Of a stretch of 64,000 bases of DNA, positions 34,956-43,420 are shown one piece after another. The notes under the pieces are model-generated. The model ran no database searches. It saw only the letters and a list, made by a program, of their open reading frames with translations, and was not told where the DNA came from. Where the stretch lies: NCBI GenBank assembly GCA_020859685.1, contig JAJBVT010000033.1, positions 41,555-105,554 on the forward strand, read 5' to 3'. Every line of letters starts with the position of its first letter. The stretch's first letter is position 1. This DNA comes from Rikenellaceae bacterium (GTDB taxonomy: Bacteria; Bacteroidota; Bacteroidia; Bacteroidales; Rikenellaceae). Both the position numbers and the translations under genes were made by a program.

Positions 34956-35150
34956 ATGAAAAACGAAAAATCAGGCGGCAGGGGTTCGAATGCCGAAAAC
35001 GAAAAACGCGACTCACAGGGACGCTTTGAATCATCAGACAACAGGGGTTCACGCTCGTCATCAAGCCACAGCGGAAGCGACGATCGTAAACGCGACAGCG
35101 AAGGACGTTTCACGTCTGAATCTTCGCGCGGTCGTAAAAGCGAAAAGTAA
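34956..35150 (+). CDS. small disordered protein with RDSxGRF repeats
   Basis: 64 residues, extremely hydrophilic: Ser, Arg, Lys, Gly, Glu and Asp make up nearly all of it. It contains a repeat: EKRDSQGRFES and RKRDSEGRFTS, separated by a Ser/Arg-rich spacer, and ends SSRGRKSEK. It recalls small stress-related KGG/RDxxGRF proteins and nucleic-acid-binding tails. A clear terminator 24 bases downstream supports it as a real separate gene. Confidence 0.7.
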   Translation: MKNEKSGGRGSNAENEKRDSQGRFESSDNRGSRSSSSHSGSDDRKRDSEGRFTSESSRGRKSEK

Positions 35151-35174
35151 TTCATTTTTTGGATTAGACCGATG

Positions 35175-35202
35175 GGTCGCCGTATCGTACGGCGGCCTTT
35201 TT
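35175..35202 (+). terminator. terminator of the small RDSxGRF gene
   Basis: GTCGCCGTA and TACGGCGGC stem (35176-35184/35188-35196) with 3-base loop and CTTTTT. Confidence 0.8.
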
Positions 35203-35290
35203 CGTATCCTCCTTAAGCCCGCGCCGGTCCACAGGCCGGTTTTGCAGGAAAATTGCAGCGTCACCCGTTTTTAACCTGCATAAGCCCGAT

Positions 35291-36361
35291 ATGAACAAGG
35301 AGGGAAATTACAAGGATAAGGCCGAATACCACCTGTTTTCGGACCGGTACCACTATTACGGACCGTACCGCCAGCCGACCAAAATCAGAGTCATACGATA
35401 TAACGAACAGAAGATCGAGCAGGCCGAAGTAGATACCGCCACGGAGGACTTCCGGCATGTAATCAAAGAGGGGTATGTCAACTGGATACAGGTGACCGGT
35501 CTGGCAGACGAGGAGACCATCACACGGATGATACTCGGTTTCGGACTTCACCCGATAGACTGTAAAGCTGTCCTTACCCCATATCACGCCGCTAAAATCG
35601 ACGACCTGAACCACCGCGTAATAATCATTTTGCGCTCCTGCTCGTTCGGCAAGACCAGCAGCGTCGCCTCCGAACATATCGCCATACTGTCGAAGGAGAA
35701 CTTCGTGGTGACCTTCAAGGAGAAGGACAACCGGTTGTTCGCCCCTATCGAAAACTCTATCGCAAACGATACTATGAAGATACGGTCGTCGGGGCGGATA
35801 ATGCTGGTTGCGTTCATTCTCAATACGGTATTCTCGCAGACCATAGATGCGGCAATCCGGGTCGAAGAGATGCTCGAGAAACTGGACGACGTGCTGCTGG
35901 ACGCCCGGGCGAGCAAAATCAATATAGGGAAGAGGATACAGCAGTGCCGACATGCCAACCTAATTCTTCAAAAGAATACCGTACCGCTCCATACCGAGTT
36001 TCAGAATATCGCCCAAAGCGAGGTGGTGACCTCCGATATGGCGCTGCGCCAGATATTCGACGAACTCTATAACCAGCTCGATTACGTGATTCTGAGTTCG
36101 AAGAACAGCCGCGAACTTCTTGCCTCGATGCGGGATATGTACGCCGCAAGCAACGAACTGAGGACCAATGCGATAATGAAGCGACTTACGGTTGTAGCTA
36201 CACTGTTTATCCCGATAACGTTCCTCGTGGGCCTGTGGGGCATGAACTTCAGATACATGCCCGAGCTCGACCTGAAGTACGGTTATCCCGCCGCCCTTAT
36301 CGTTATTTTCATCACCGGTATATGCACATGGGCTTATATGCGCCGGAACGATTGGTTTTGA
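35291..36361 (+). CDS. corA: CorA-family magnesium/divalent cation transporter
   Basis: 356 residues. Long cytoplasmic alpha/beta and coiled-coil domain (1-290), then two C-terminal membrane helices (about 300-320 and 332-352) linked by the selectivity motif GMN in LWGMNFRYMPELDLKYGYP. CorA pentamers carry Mg2+ inward. The gene precedes a two-component operon and mgtC, suggesting a magnesium-related locus. Confidence 0.95.
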   Translation: MNKEGNYKDKAEYHLFSDRYHYYGPYRQPTKIRVIRYNEQKIEQAEVDTATEDFRHVIKEGYVNWIQVTGLADEETITRMILGFGLHPIDCKAVLTPYHAAKIDDLNHRVIIILRSCSFGKTSSVASEHIAILSKENFVVTFKEKDNRLFAPIENSIANDTMKIRSSGRIMLVAFILNTVFSQTIDAAIRVEEMLEKLDDVLLDARASKINIGKRIQQCRHANLILQKNTVPLHTEFQNIAQSEVVTSDMALRQIFDELYNQLDYVILSSKNSRELLASMRDMYAASNELRTNAIMKRLTVVATLFIPITFLVGLWGMNFRYMPELDLKYGYPAALIVIFITGICTWAYMRRNDWF

Positions 36362-36547
36362 AGGTGAGAATTAACCTATTATCCTGATATATTGATTATC
36401 AACATCGTACAGGCCAGAACAATGCGGCTCGCCTTAAAGATACGGGAAGACGGGATATGGCGGGGAGCTATTGATAATCGGCACGGGTTGCTTTGACAGA
36501 TATCCCGACCTTACGTATTTTCCGAGGAAACTGCCCGGCCCGCCCAT

Positions 36548-36567
36548 ATTAGAAAATTGTTAGAAAT
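36548..36567 (-). promoter_or_regulatory. 11-bp direct repeat operator upstream of the OmpR/kinase operon
   Basis: Minus strand TTTCTAAC then TTTCTAAT, starts 11 bp apart. The same motif is repeated four times before mgtC (38770-38810). Confidence 0.6.
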
Positions 36568-36601
36568 GGTCCGTGCGGGCCCGAAATACGGCAGGGATTG
36601 T

Positions 36602-36609
36602 TACATTTG
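36602..36609 (+). promoter_or_regulatory. -7 box of the OmpR/kinase operon
   Basis: TACATTTG, 18 bases before the ATG at 36628. Confidence 0.6.
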
Positions 36610-36627
36610 CATGTAACGATTCCCCGT

Positions 36628-37320
36628 ATGTTTAAGGTACTTGTCATAGAAGACGAAAAGAGGGTCGCGGACACAATCGTCCGCGGGCTGGCGGAGTTCG
36701 GCCATACGGCTGTCGCGGCCGGGGACGGTATGGAAGGTCTGGCGCTTCTCGGGGACGGCGGGTTCGACGCCGTAATATGCGACGTGATGCTGCCCGGGCC
36801 GAACGGGTTCGAACTTATTCCCCGAATCCGGGAGCGGGCGGGCGACATACCGGTAATAATGCTCACGGCCCTCGGTACCACGGACGACAAACTGGAGGGG
36901 TTCGACGCCGGTGCTGACGACTATATGGTAAAGCCCTTCGACCTGCGCGAGCTCAACGCCCGCCTCGGCCTTTTGATGAAACGGACAGGGCCGGGCGGCG
37001 AGCCGCCACGGAACGAGGCCTCGTACCACGACATCCGCATCGACCTGCGGACCAACAGTGTCCGGCGCGGGGAGACCGAACTGCGCCTCACCCCGAAGGA
37101 GTTCAACCTGCTGCTCTATATGGTCCGAAACCCGGAGCGTATCCTGCCCCGTGCGGAGATTGCCGAAAAGGTATGGGGCACCACGTTCGACACGGGGACC
37201 AATTTCATCGACGTATATATCAATTACCTGCGGAAGAAGGTGGACCGCGGTTTCGATACCAAACTGATCCACACCAAGCCCGGTGTAGGTTTTATCCTCT
37301 CGGCCACATATGAAAATTAG
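36628..37320 (+). CDS. OmpR/PhoB-family response regulator
   Basis: 230 residues from ATG 36628, which lies just after the promoter box. Receiver: E8/D9 acidic pair, phosphoacceptor D52 in VICDVMLPG, T in MLTALG, K in MVKPFDL. C-terminal winged helix (about 130-228) with LTPKEFNLLLYMVRNPERILPRAEI and RKKVDRGFDTKLIHTKPGVGF. The stop overlaps the kinase start by 11 bp. Direct 11-bp TTTCTAAy repeats upstream of itself and of mgtC fit OmpR-type tandem binding, so autoregulation and control of mgtC are proposed. Confidence 0.95.
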   Translation: MFKVLVIEDEKRVADTIVRGLAEFGHTAVAAGDGMEGLALLGDGGFDAVICDVMLPGPNGFELIPRIRERAGDIPVIMLTALGTTDDKLEGFDAGADDYMVKPFDLRELNARLGLLMKRTGPGGEPPRNEASYHDIRIDLRTNSVRRGETELRLTPKEFNLLLYMVRNPERILPRAEIAEKVWGTTFDTGTNFIDVYINYLRKKVDRGFDTKLIHTKPGVGFILSATYEN

Positions 37321-38677
37321 GACCCGGATAGCCCTCGTGTCCACTCTCGCCACCACGGCGATATTTGCCGGAGTGGTGGTGCTGGTTATGGTATTCTCCT
37401 CGTCTAACCGCGAGACGGAGTTCTACCGGACACTCTACGACGAGGCGGTGACCAAGGCCAACCTCTTTTTCAGCGGTACGGTGGACGCGGCCACAATGCA
37501 CGAAATATACCTCAACAACCGCGAAACCATCGACGAGGTGGAGGTAGCCATATATGACGGCTCGGGCAGGCTTATCTACCACGACGACCACGAGATTGAC
37601 CTCGTAAAGGAGACCCCCGAAATGCTGCGGGAAATCCGTTCGAACGGCCTGCTGGAATTTTACGAGGGGCGGTATCAGGTAGTAGGCCTGGTCTATGAAC
37701 ACGCGGGCGCACCGTATACGGTTACGGCGGCGGCCTACGACGGTTACGGGCTGTCGAAACTGGCCGCACTGCGCACATTCCTGTTGTCGGTATTTATAGT
37801 GGCCCTTTTACTGCTCTTCATTACCGGCAACTGGATTGCCGGTAAAGCCCTCTCTCCGGTAAAAGGCATCGTGGACGAAGTGGGCGATATCACCGGAAGC
37901 AGACTCGCCCGCCGGCTGCCGCCGGGTAACCCGGCCGACGAACTGGGCGAACTCTCGGCGGCCTTCAACTGTATGCTGGACCGGCTCGAACGGTCGTTCG
38001 AAGCCCAGAGCCGTTTCCTGTCGAACATATCCCACGAACTGCGAACTCCCCTCTCGGCCCTGCGTGCCGAACTGGAAATAGCGATGCTCAAGGAGCGTAC
38101 ACCCGCGGAGTACCGCGAATATATCGGCCGCGCCCTCGAAGATGCGGCCAATATCGAGAGTCTCTCGGCCGGGCTTCTCGATCTGGCCCGTGCCGGGAGC
38201 GACTCGTCGCGCATCTCCATGAAGGAGGTTCGTATCGACGAGGTACTTCTCGATGCCCGCGCGGTGGTAATCAGGGGTAATCCCGGCTACGAGGCGGATA
38301 TTATTTTCGGGCCCGACGAGGATGACGAACGGACCGTCACGGTCCGCGGGAACAGCTACCTGCTCTACACCGCCTTCGCCAACCTTATCGGCAACAACTG
38401 CAAATACTCCCCCGACCGCACGTCGACCGTAACCCTGTCGCACTACGGCGACCGGCTCCAGATACGGTTTTCTGATACCGGGGCCGGTATTCCCCGGGGG
38501 GAACTCAACCGGATATTCGAACCGTTCTACCGCGGAGCGGACAGTGGCGCGGTCAAGGGCCACGGTATCGGCCTGACCCTTGCCAAGACTATTATAGAAC
38601 TGCACGGAGGGACGATAGAGGTCCGTTCGCAACAGGGGGAGGGCACGGTCTTTATAGTATCGATACCGCATATATAA
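37310..38677 (+). CDS. membrane sensor histidine kinase
   Basis: 455 residues. Membrane helices at about 7-29 and 156-176 with a 125-residue periplasmic sensor between, then HAMP (about 178-230), HisKA with phospho-H242 in FLSNISHELRTPLSAL, and HATPase with N-box NLIGNNCKYSP, G1 DTGAGIP and G2 GHGIGLTL. Periplasmic part is rich in Asp/Glu (DGSGRLIYHDDHEIDLVKE), which could bind divalent cations as in PhoQ; that is inference. Overlap with the regulator gene shows co-expression. Confidence 0.95.
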   Translation: MKIRTRIALVSTLATTAIFAGVVVLVMVFSSSNRETEFYRTLYDEAVTKANLFFSGTVDAATMHEIYLNNRETIDEVEVAIYDGSGRLIYHDDHEIDLVKETPEMLREIRSNGLLEFYEGRYQVVGLVYEHAGAPYTVTAAAYDGYGLSKLAALRTFLLSVFIVALLLLFITGNWIAGKALSPVKGIVDEVGDITGSRLARRLPPGNPADELGELSAAFNCMLDRLERSFEAQSRFLSNISHELRTPLSALRAELEIAMLKERTPAEYREYIGRALEDAANIESLSAGLLDLARAGSDSSRISMKEVRIDEVLLDARAVVIRGNPGYEADIIFGPDEDDERTVTVRGNSYLLYTAFANLIGNNCKYSPDRTSTVTLSHYGDRLQIRFSDTGAGIPRGELNRIFEPFYRGADSGAVKGHGIGLTLAKTIIELHGGTIEVRSQQGEGTVFIVSIPHI

Positions 38678-38769
38678 CATTTCGCAAAGGAATATTTCAC
38701 CATAACCAGTTAAGCATACCTCGCTTTGTTTTTTAGAACCGGTCCGCAATGGCCCGTCAGTGTCTCGAT

Positions 38770-38810
38770 TTTCTAATATTTTTCTAACGCTATTTTAACG
38801 GATTTCTAAT
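38770..38810 (+). promoter_or_regulatory. four 11-bp tandem TTTCTAAy repeats upstream of mgtC
   Basis: TTTCTAAT (38770), TTTCTAAC (38781), ATTTTAAC (38792), TTTCTAAT (38803): exact 11-bp steps, ending 22 bases before the -7 box. This is the layout of an OmpR-family activator array. Confidence 0.7.
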
Positions 38811-38832
38811 ACCGCTATACTGGCGGCGGCCG

Positions 38833-38840
38833 TAACTTTG
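38833..38840 (+). promoter_or_regulatory. -7 box of mgtC, with a long leader
   Basis: TAACTTTG; transcription would start near 38845, giving a leader of about 240 bases. There is no -33 TTTG, as expected for an activated promoter. Confidence 0.6.
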
Positions 38841-39036
38841 CATGTTCGACAACGCCTGCCACGGTATTGTTTTGCGATAGGCCGCACCCGAACCACAGAG
38901 CGGAAGCGGGTATGTTATCCGGTATCATAAAATATTTGCCCGTGGATCAGTAGTCCAGACCGTAATCCGGACCGGCCGTAACCTTGCGGGTACAATAAAG
39001 TCCGGGCCCCACGCTAAACCGGCAGCACATACCGAA

Positions 39037-39057
39037 CCTTTCCGGTAACCGGAAAGG
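39037..39057 (+). promoter_or_regulatory. leader hairpin of mgtC
   Basis: CCTTTCCGG / CCGGAAAGG perfect 9-bp stem with TAA loop, 28 bases before the mgtC ATG. No T-run follows, so it is not a terminator. A possible translation or stability element. Confidence 0.5.
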
Positions 39058-39085
39058 AGATGTCAAACCTATAAACCGTAGTATT

Positions 39086-39787
39086 ATGCCGATGCAGGAA
39101 TACATACTGAGACTGGCTCTCGCCTTCGTGCTCGGCGCGGCCATCGGGGCCGAACGGCAGCTCAGGCAGAAAAATGCCGGACTGCGGACCAATACCCTCG
39201 TCTCGACGGGTTCGGCCGCGTTCATACTCCTGTCGCTCTCGCTGACGGGCGACAGCGGGGACCCGTCGCGCGTGGCTTCGCAGATAGTAACCGGGGTCGG
39301 GTTCCTCGGAGGCGGCCTTATAATCAAGGACGCCTATTCGGTGCGGGGACTCAATACTGCCGCAACCATCTGGTGCTCGGCTGCCGTAGGGGCCATGACA
39401 GGTACCGGTCTGCTGGTACAGGCATCGGTACTGGTCGCTTTTATCGTTGCGGCCAACTGCCTGCTGCGTCCGCTCGGCGACCGGCTCGAATCGCGGGGCA
39501 TCGCCGAAGCCGGGTCGGAAATCGTCTACCTGGTGAAGATACGGTGCCGCGAACAGTCGGAAAACCGCGTCCGGATGATGATCGTAAATACGGCTTCGGG
39601 CGACCGCCATATGCAGGTCCGTGCCCTGCGGAGCACCGACGACCCGGCATCGGGATACCGGCGCGTCGAGGCCACGGTACACGCCTTGGGACGCCACGAC
39701 GTGCAGGTCGAGAAACTCGCCGCCCAGCTCACACTCGAATACGGTATCACAAACGTAGAGTGGGAATATGAAAATAAAGAGGGTTGA
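39086..39787 (+). CDS. mgtC: MgtC/SapB-family membrane protein
   Basis: 233 residues. About four membrane helices in the first 130 residues with the family blocks LAFVLGAAIGAERQLRQKNAGLR, QIVTGVGFLGGGLIIKD and VRGLNTAATIWCSAAVGAM, then a C-terminal ACT-like soluble domain. MgtC affects survival in low Mg2+ and modulates the F1Fo ATPase in Salmonella. Upstream are a long leader and an 11-bp repeat array like the one before the OmpR/kinase operon. corA lies 3 kb upstream. Confidence 0.93.
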   Translation: MPMQEYILRLALAFVLGAAIGAERQLRQKNAGLRTNTLVSTGSAAFILLSLSLTGDSGDPSRVASQIVTGVGFLGGGLIIKDAYSVRGLNTAATIWCSAAVGAMTGTGLLVQASVLVAFIVAANCLLRPLGDRLESRGIAEAGSEIVYLVKIRCREQSENRVRMMIVNTASGDRHMQVRALRSTDDPASGYRRVEATVHALGRHDVQVEKLAAQLTLEYGITNVEWEYENKEG

Positions 39788-39986
39788 TACGGTATTCGTC
39801 AGAAGCATGGCGATTTATCGGAAAATGGAGACAGGCTCGAGATGCAGAACAATCGGTAAACGCCTTCCCATAAAAAATACCATTTTTCGTGCAGTTTAAA
39901 GCCGGTCCGACTGGCGATTGACCTCCCATTCTACGGGGAGCAATCAGCCACCGGTAATGTCCGCGGAAGAGAACTACCGTAAGCTA

Positions 39987-41336
39987 TTATAGTTCTATAT
40001 CGTACTGATGGATCTTATTGTAAAGCGTCTTTCGGTCCACGCCGAGCATTTTCGCCGCCTTAGACTTGTTCCCCCCGGCTCGCTTGATGGCCGCTATAAT
40101 TCTCTCCTTTTCGTCCTGCGGCCTGAGAGTCTCCACGAACTCGGGCACGCCCCCTTCCGGCTGTTCGAAGACCGGCAGGTTCTCGGGTGTAATCTCCCTG
40201 CCGTCGGCGAACAGCACCGCCCGCCTGATTGAATTGCGCAGTTCTCGCAGGTTGCCGCTCCAATGGTGCTCCGTGAGTATGGCGGCGGCCTGACGCGAAA
40301 AACCTTGGATATCTTTGCCCAGCTCGCGGTTAGCCTCGGCGAGGAAGTGACCGGCGAAAATCATAATATCCTCCTTGCGTTCCCGCAGCGACGGCATCGT
40401 GAGAGTAAATTCGTTCAGGCGGTAATAGAGGTCCTCGCGGAACCGGCCCCGGCCGACGGCCGACGACAGGTTCTCGTTCGTAGCGGCGATAATCCTCACG
40501 TCCACCTTCTTATCGGTTGCCGAACCCACCCGGCGTATGGTTTTCTCCTGCAATGCCCGGAGCAACTGCACCTGCACTTCGTACGGAAGGTTACCTATCT
40601 CGTCGAGGAACACCGTTCCCCCGTCGGCCTCTTCGAACACCCCGGTCTTATCGCTGACCGCCGATGTGAAACTACCCTTTACGTGCCCGAACAGCTCGCT
40701 CGGAGCAAGCTCGGCCGAGAGGCTACCGCAGTCGACCGCGATAAACCGCTCGCCACTGCGGCGGCTACCCTCGTGAATCAGCCTCGCGGCATACTCCTTA
40801 CCTGTCCCGCTTTCGCCGCATATCAGCACCGTGAGGTTAGTCGGGGCTACGAGCGATATATGCTCGTGCATCCGGAGCGATGCCGGACTTTCGCCGTAAA
40901 CAATGCCCGATACGCTGCCTGTCTCCGGCGCATCGTACTCCTTCACCGGTTCCGCAGGCCGTCGGGCTGGCGGGGCGGCCAGGGCGGCAGTGATTTTCTC
41001 CTCCAGCCGGGCCGGGTTTATCGGTTTCTCGAGATAATCTAACGCCCCGAGTTTCATGGCGTTCACCGCCCCCTGCACCTCGGCATAGCCGGTCATCATT
41101 ATCACCGGAGTTTCGGGGCGCAGCTCCTTTATCCACGCGAGCAGCATAATACCGTCGCCGTCCGGCAGGCGAAGGTCCGACAGCACAAGCTGGAACGGCT
41201 CTTTCTCAAAAAGGGCTCGAGCCTCGGCCGCCCGCGTAACGAGCTGGGGAGAATAGCCATTCTTTTCGAACCACTTCCTGAGAATGGTGCCGAACGTTAT
41301 ATCGTCTTCAATTATGAGAATCCTTACCGGGGGCAT
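39987..41336 (-). CDS. orphan NtrC-family sigma54-dependent response regulator
   Basis: 449 residues. Receiver with D54 (LSDLRLPDG), AAA+ domain with Walker A GESGTGKE (174-181), sigma54-contact loop GSFTSA (221-226), Walker B GTVFLDEIGNL and arginine finger region RFREDLYYRLN, then a Fis-type HTH (about 410-449, NKSKAAKMLGVDRKTLYNKI). The loop normally reads GAFTGA; here the second Ala and fifth Gly are Ser. No kinase gene adjoins. Active on sigma54 promoters; its targets are unknown. Confidence 0.94.
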   Translation of the reverse strand: MPPVRILIIEDDITFGTILRKWFEKNGYSPQLVTRAAEARALFEKEPFQLVLSDLRLPDGDGIMLLAWIKELRPETPVIMMTGYAEVQGAVNAMKLGALDYLEKPINPARLEEKITAALAAPPARRPAEPVKEYDAPETGSVSGIVYGESPASLRMHEHISLVAPTNLTVLICGESGTGKEYAARLIHEGSRRSGERFIAVDCGSLSAELAPSELFGHVKGSFTSAVSDKTGVFEEADGGTVFLDEIGNLPYEVQVQLLRALQEKTIRRVGSATDKKVDVRIIAATNENLSSAVGRGRFREDLYYRLNEFTLTMPSLRERKEDIMIFAGHFLAEANRELGKDIQGFSRQAAAILTEHHWSGNLRELRNSIRRAVLFADGREITPENLPVFEQPEGGVPEFVETLRPQDEKERIIAAIKRAGGNKSKAAKMLGVDRKTLYNKIHQYDIEL

Positions 41337-41523
41337 ACTTTCGTTATAGAGTCCAAAGATACCTAATTTCCCCGGAATATTTATTTACACTGTCCGGCGG
41401 TGCAACGGTTTGATTGGGTGTAGTATCTTTCAGTAAGTAGGTTATTTTGCATTTTGCGGACCGAATACGGTATTTCCGGGAAAATTACCTATATTTCAAT
41501 ACTCAACTCAACCTTTATCGATT

Positions 41524-42525
41524 ATGAATGGAAAAAAATTACTCCTAACCCTCCTTATCGCCTTGGCTTTCATTGCCTGCTCCGAGGACGATTACACGTT
41601 TACCGATTACGAAGTGGTGATACCGGACGATGCGTTCCGCGAGTACGTCCTCACGAACTTCGACGCCGACAACAACGGTGTCATAATGTACAGCGAAACC
41701 AGGTATGTGACCGACGTTACAATTGAAGGCAACGGTTATAAATCTCTCGAAGGTATCGAGCATTTCTATTCTCTCGAAAGCCTTACGCTCGAGACGCCCG
41801 ACCTTGAAACGTTTGAAATTTCGCAGAATAAAAAACTGCGCAAAGTCACCCTGAACGGTATTACCGGAGATATAAAATTCGGTAACAGGTTCAATACGGT
41901 GACCGAACTCAATCTTTTGAACCTCGGTTCCGGAACCGCGGAGATATCCGGATGCAGGAACCTTGAGAATCTTACCGTTACAAATTGCGATAACCTTCGC
42001 AGCGTAGATATGTCCGGATTAAAGGAGCTTAAAAAAATCAGATTGTGGCATTGCTACGACTTCGGGGAAGTAGACCTGAGTGAGAACGACAAACTGGAAG
42101 AGGCTACTCTCTCCATCTGTTACCTCGACAAAATCGTTATCGGGAATAAACCCGCCCTTCGTTCGCTCGAAGTCTGGGATTACTCGATTAACGAACTGGA
42201 ACTCGGCGAGGCTCCTCTGCTCGGAACCTTGCGCATCGGTTATGACGGAGTGTACGGACCGGACCTAACAGTTTATCCGGAGCTGGCCGAGCTGGAGTTC
42301 TGGGCGGACGGTGACGTGCCGGAACTCGACCTGCGGCACAACCGAAACCTCCGGTACGCCTCCCTGCACGGTAAAATGGATATCGGAAAACTCTACATAT
42401 GGGAAGGTTATCAGGAGACCGTAAGACTTCTACCCGGCAGCGACGTTACAATCGGCGAAATAATTGAAGCCGACCCGGAGCCGCCGGTAACCGATGAAGA
42501 CGGGGACGACGACGACGGAGAATAA
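41524..42525 (+). CDS. leucine-rich-repeat-like lipoprotein
   Basis: 333 residues. Signal peptide with lipobox ending at C19 (FIACSEDD), the usual surface lipoprotein start. After an internalin-like cap (VVIPDDAFREYVLTNFDADNNG) come irregular leucine repeats (YSLESLTLETPDLETFEI, RNLENLTVTNCDNLRSVDM, NKLRSLEVWD-like units). The tail is a run of acidic residues (DEDGDDDDGE). Such proteins mediate surface binding; no enzyme motif. A bidirectional terminator separates it from the convergent neighbour. Confidence 0.82.
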   Translation: MNGKKLLLTLLIALAFIACSEDDYTFTDYEVVIPDDAFREYVLTNFDADNNGVIMYSETRYVTDVTIEGNGYKSLEGIEHFYSLESLTLETPDLETFEISQNKKLRKVTLNGITGDIKFGNRFNTVTELNLLNLGSGTAEISGCRNLENLTVTNCDNLRSVDMSGLKELKKIRLWHCYDFGEVDLSENDKLEEATLSICYLDKIVIGNKPALRSLEVWDYSINELELGEAPLLGTLRIGYDGVYGPDLTVYPELAELEFWADGDVPELDLRHNRNLRYASLHGKMDIGKLYIWEGYQETVRLLPGSDVTIGEIIEADPEPPVTDEDGDDDDGE

Positions 42526-42569
42526 CAGACAGTTTTATCAGGGAATCACAAGTTGTTTATAGATAAACA

Positions 42570-42600
42570 AAAGACCGGGGATGCGTTCTCCGGTCTTTTT
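42570..42600. terminator. bidirectional terminator
   Basis: AAAGACCGG stem with CCGGTCTTTTT serves the plus-strand LRR gene; the opposite reading gives T-rich ends for the gene at 42604-43137. Confidence 0.85.
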
Positions 42601-42603
42601 CGA

Positions 42604-43137
42604 TTACTTTCTATCTGTTTCGAGAGGCAATTGCTTGATTATATGGACCGGAGTGTCGGACTGACTGGCTCCATCCCATACAAGATGGCCGTTATATTTT
42701 ACCGTTTTTAGCCTTACTGTTCCGCCACCGTAGGCCTCGTCCGGATTTTTCCCCTCCTTAACATCGTATTCTGCGGTAAAGACATCCGGATCGTCACTGA
42801 AAAATCGCATATAGGTTTCCGTTGTGGTTATGCCACCCTCTTCGGGGAGAGTAAAGTAAATCGTAAAAGTCTTTTCAAACCAATTTACCGTGTAACCGTT
42901 CACTCCGAACCAATTCCCATTGTAGAAATTATGCTCGTTACCCTCGCTGTCGTAGTAAACTATTTTTATTGCATCGACCGTGAAATTATCGCTGTTAAAT
43001 AAATTCTTTCCTTGTTCATCGACGAACATGATTCGCATACTATGCTCAATATGAGGCTTATCCGAATCTAAGTTTTTAGAGCATGAGCCTAACAATGGCA
43101 GCACCACTGCTGAAACGAAAATATAAAATCTTTTCAT
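42604..43137 (-). CDS. hypothetical lipoprotein
   Basis: 177 residues. Signal peptide with lipobox LLGSC (C19), then a beta-rich domain with many aromatic residues (HNFYNGNWFGVNGYTVNWFEKTFTIYF). No family recognised. Codon use is more AT-rich than most neighbours. It converges with the LRR lipoprotein gene, sharing the terminator. Confidence 0.75.
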   Translation of the reverse strand: MKRFYIFVSAVVLPLLGSCSKNLDSDKPHIEHSMRIMFVDEQGKNLFNSDNFTVDAIKIVYYDSEGNEHNFYNGNWFGVNGYTVNWFEKTFTIYFTLPEEGGITTTETYMRFFSDDPDVFTAEYDVKEGKNPDEAYGGGTVRLKTVKYNGHLVWDGASQSDTPVHIIKQLPLETDRK

Positions 43138-43420
43138 AATAAAGAGTTATAATATTGTTGACTATACCTACAAACCAGAAGCAGGTTCAGTCAGTTATTA
43201 TCCCATCATGGAACTGTGTGGAGAATGAAGTATGAACCTGAATCGGTGGTCATAAAAATAAGTTGGAATCTTTCGCTGACCGATTCACCTGACAGAAGGC
43301 TCTCACCCGATTTTCGGCCTCAATACTGTTAAACGTTAAAGCGTCCGATGAATACTGCTATCCTTCCGCGACAAAAAAGATACAGGCCGCAAACTCGGCA
43401 TACGTGAGAGTATACCCATC

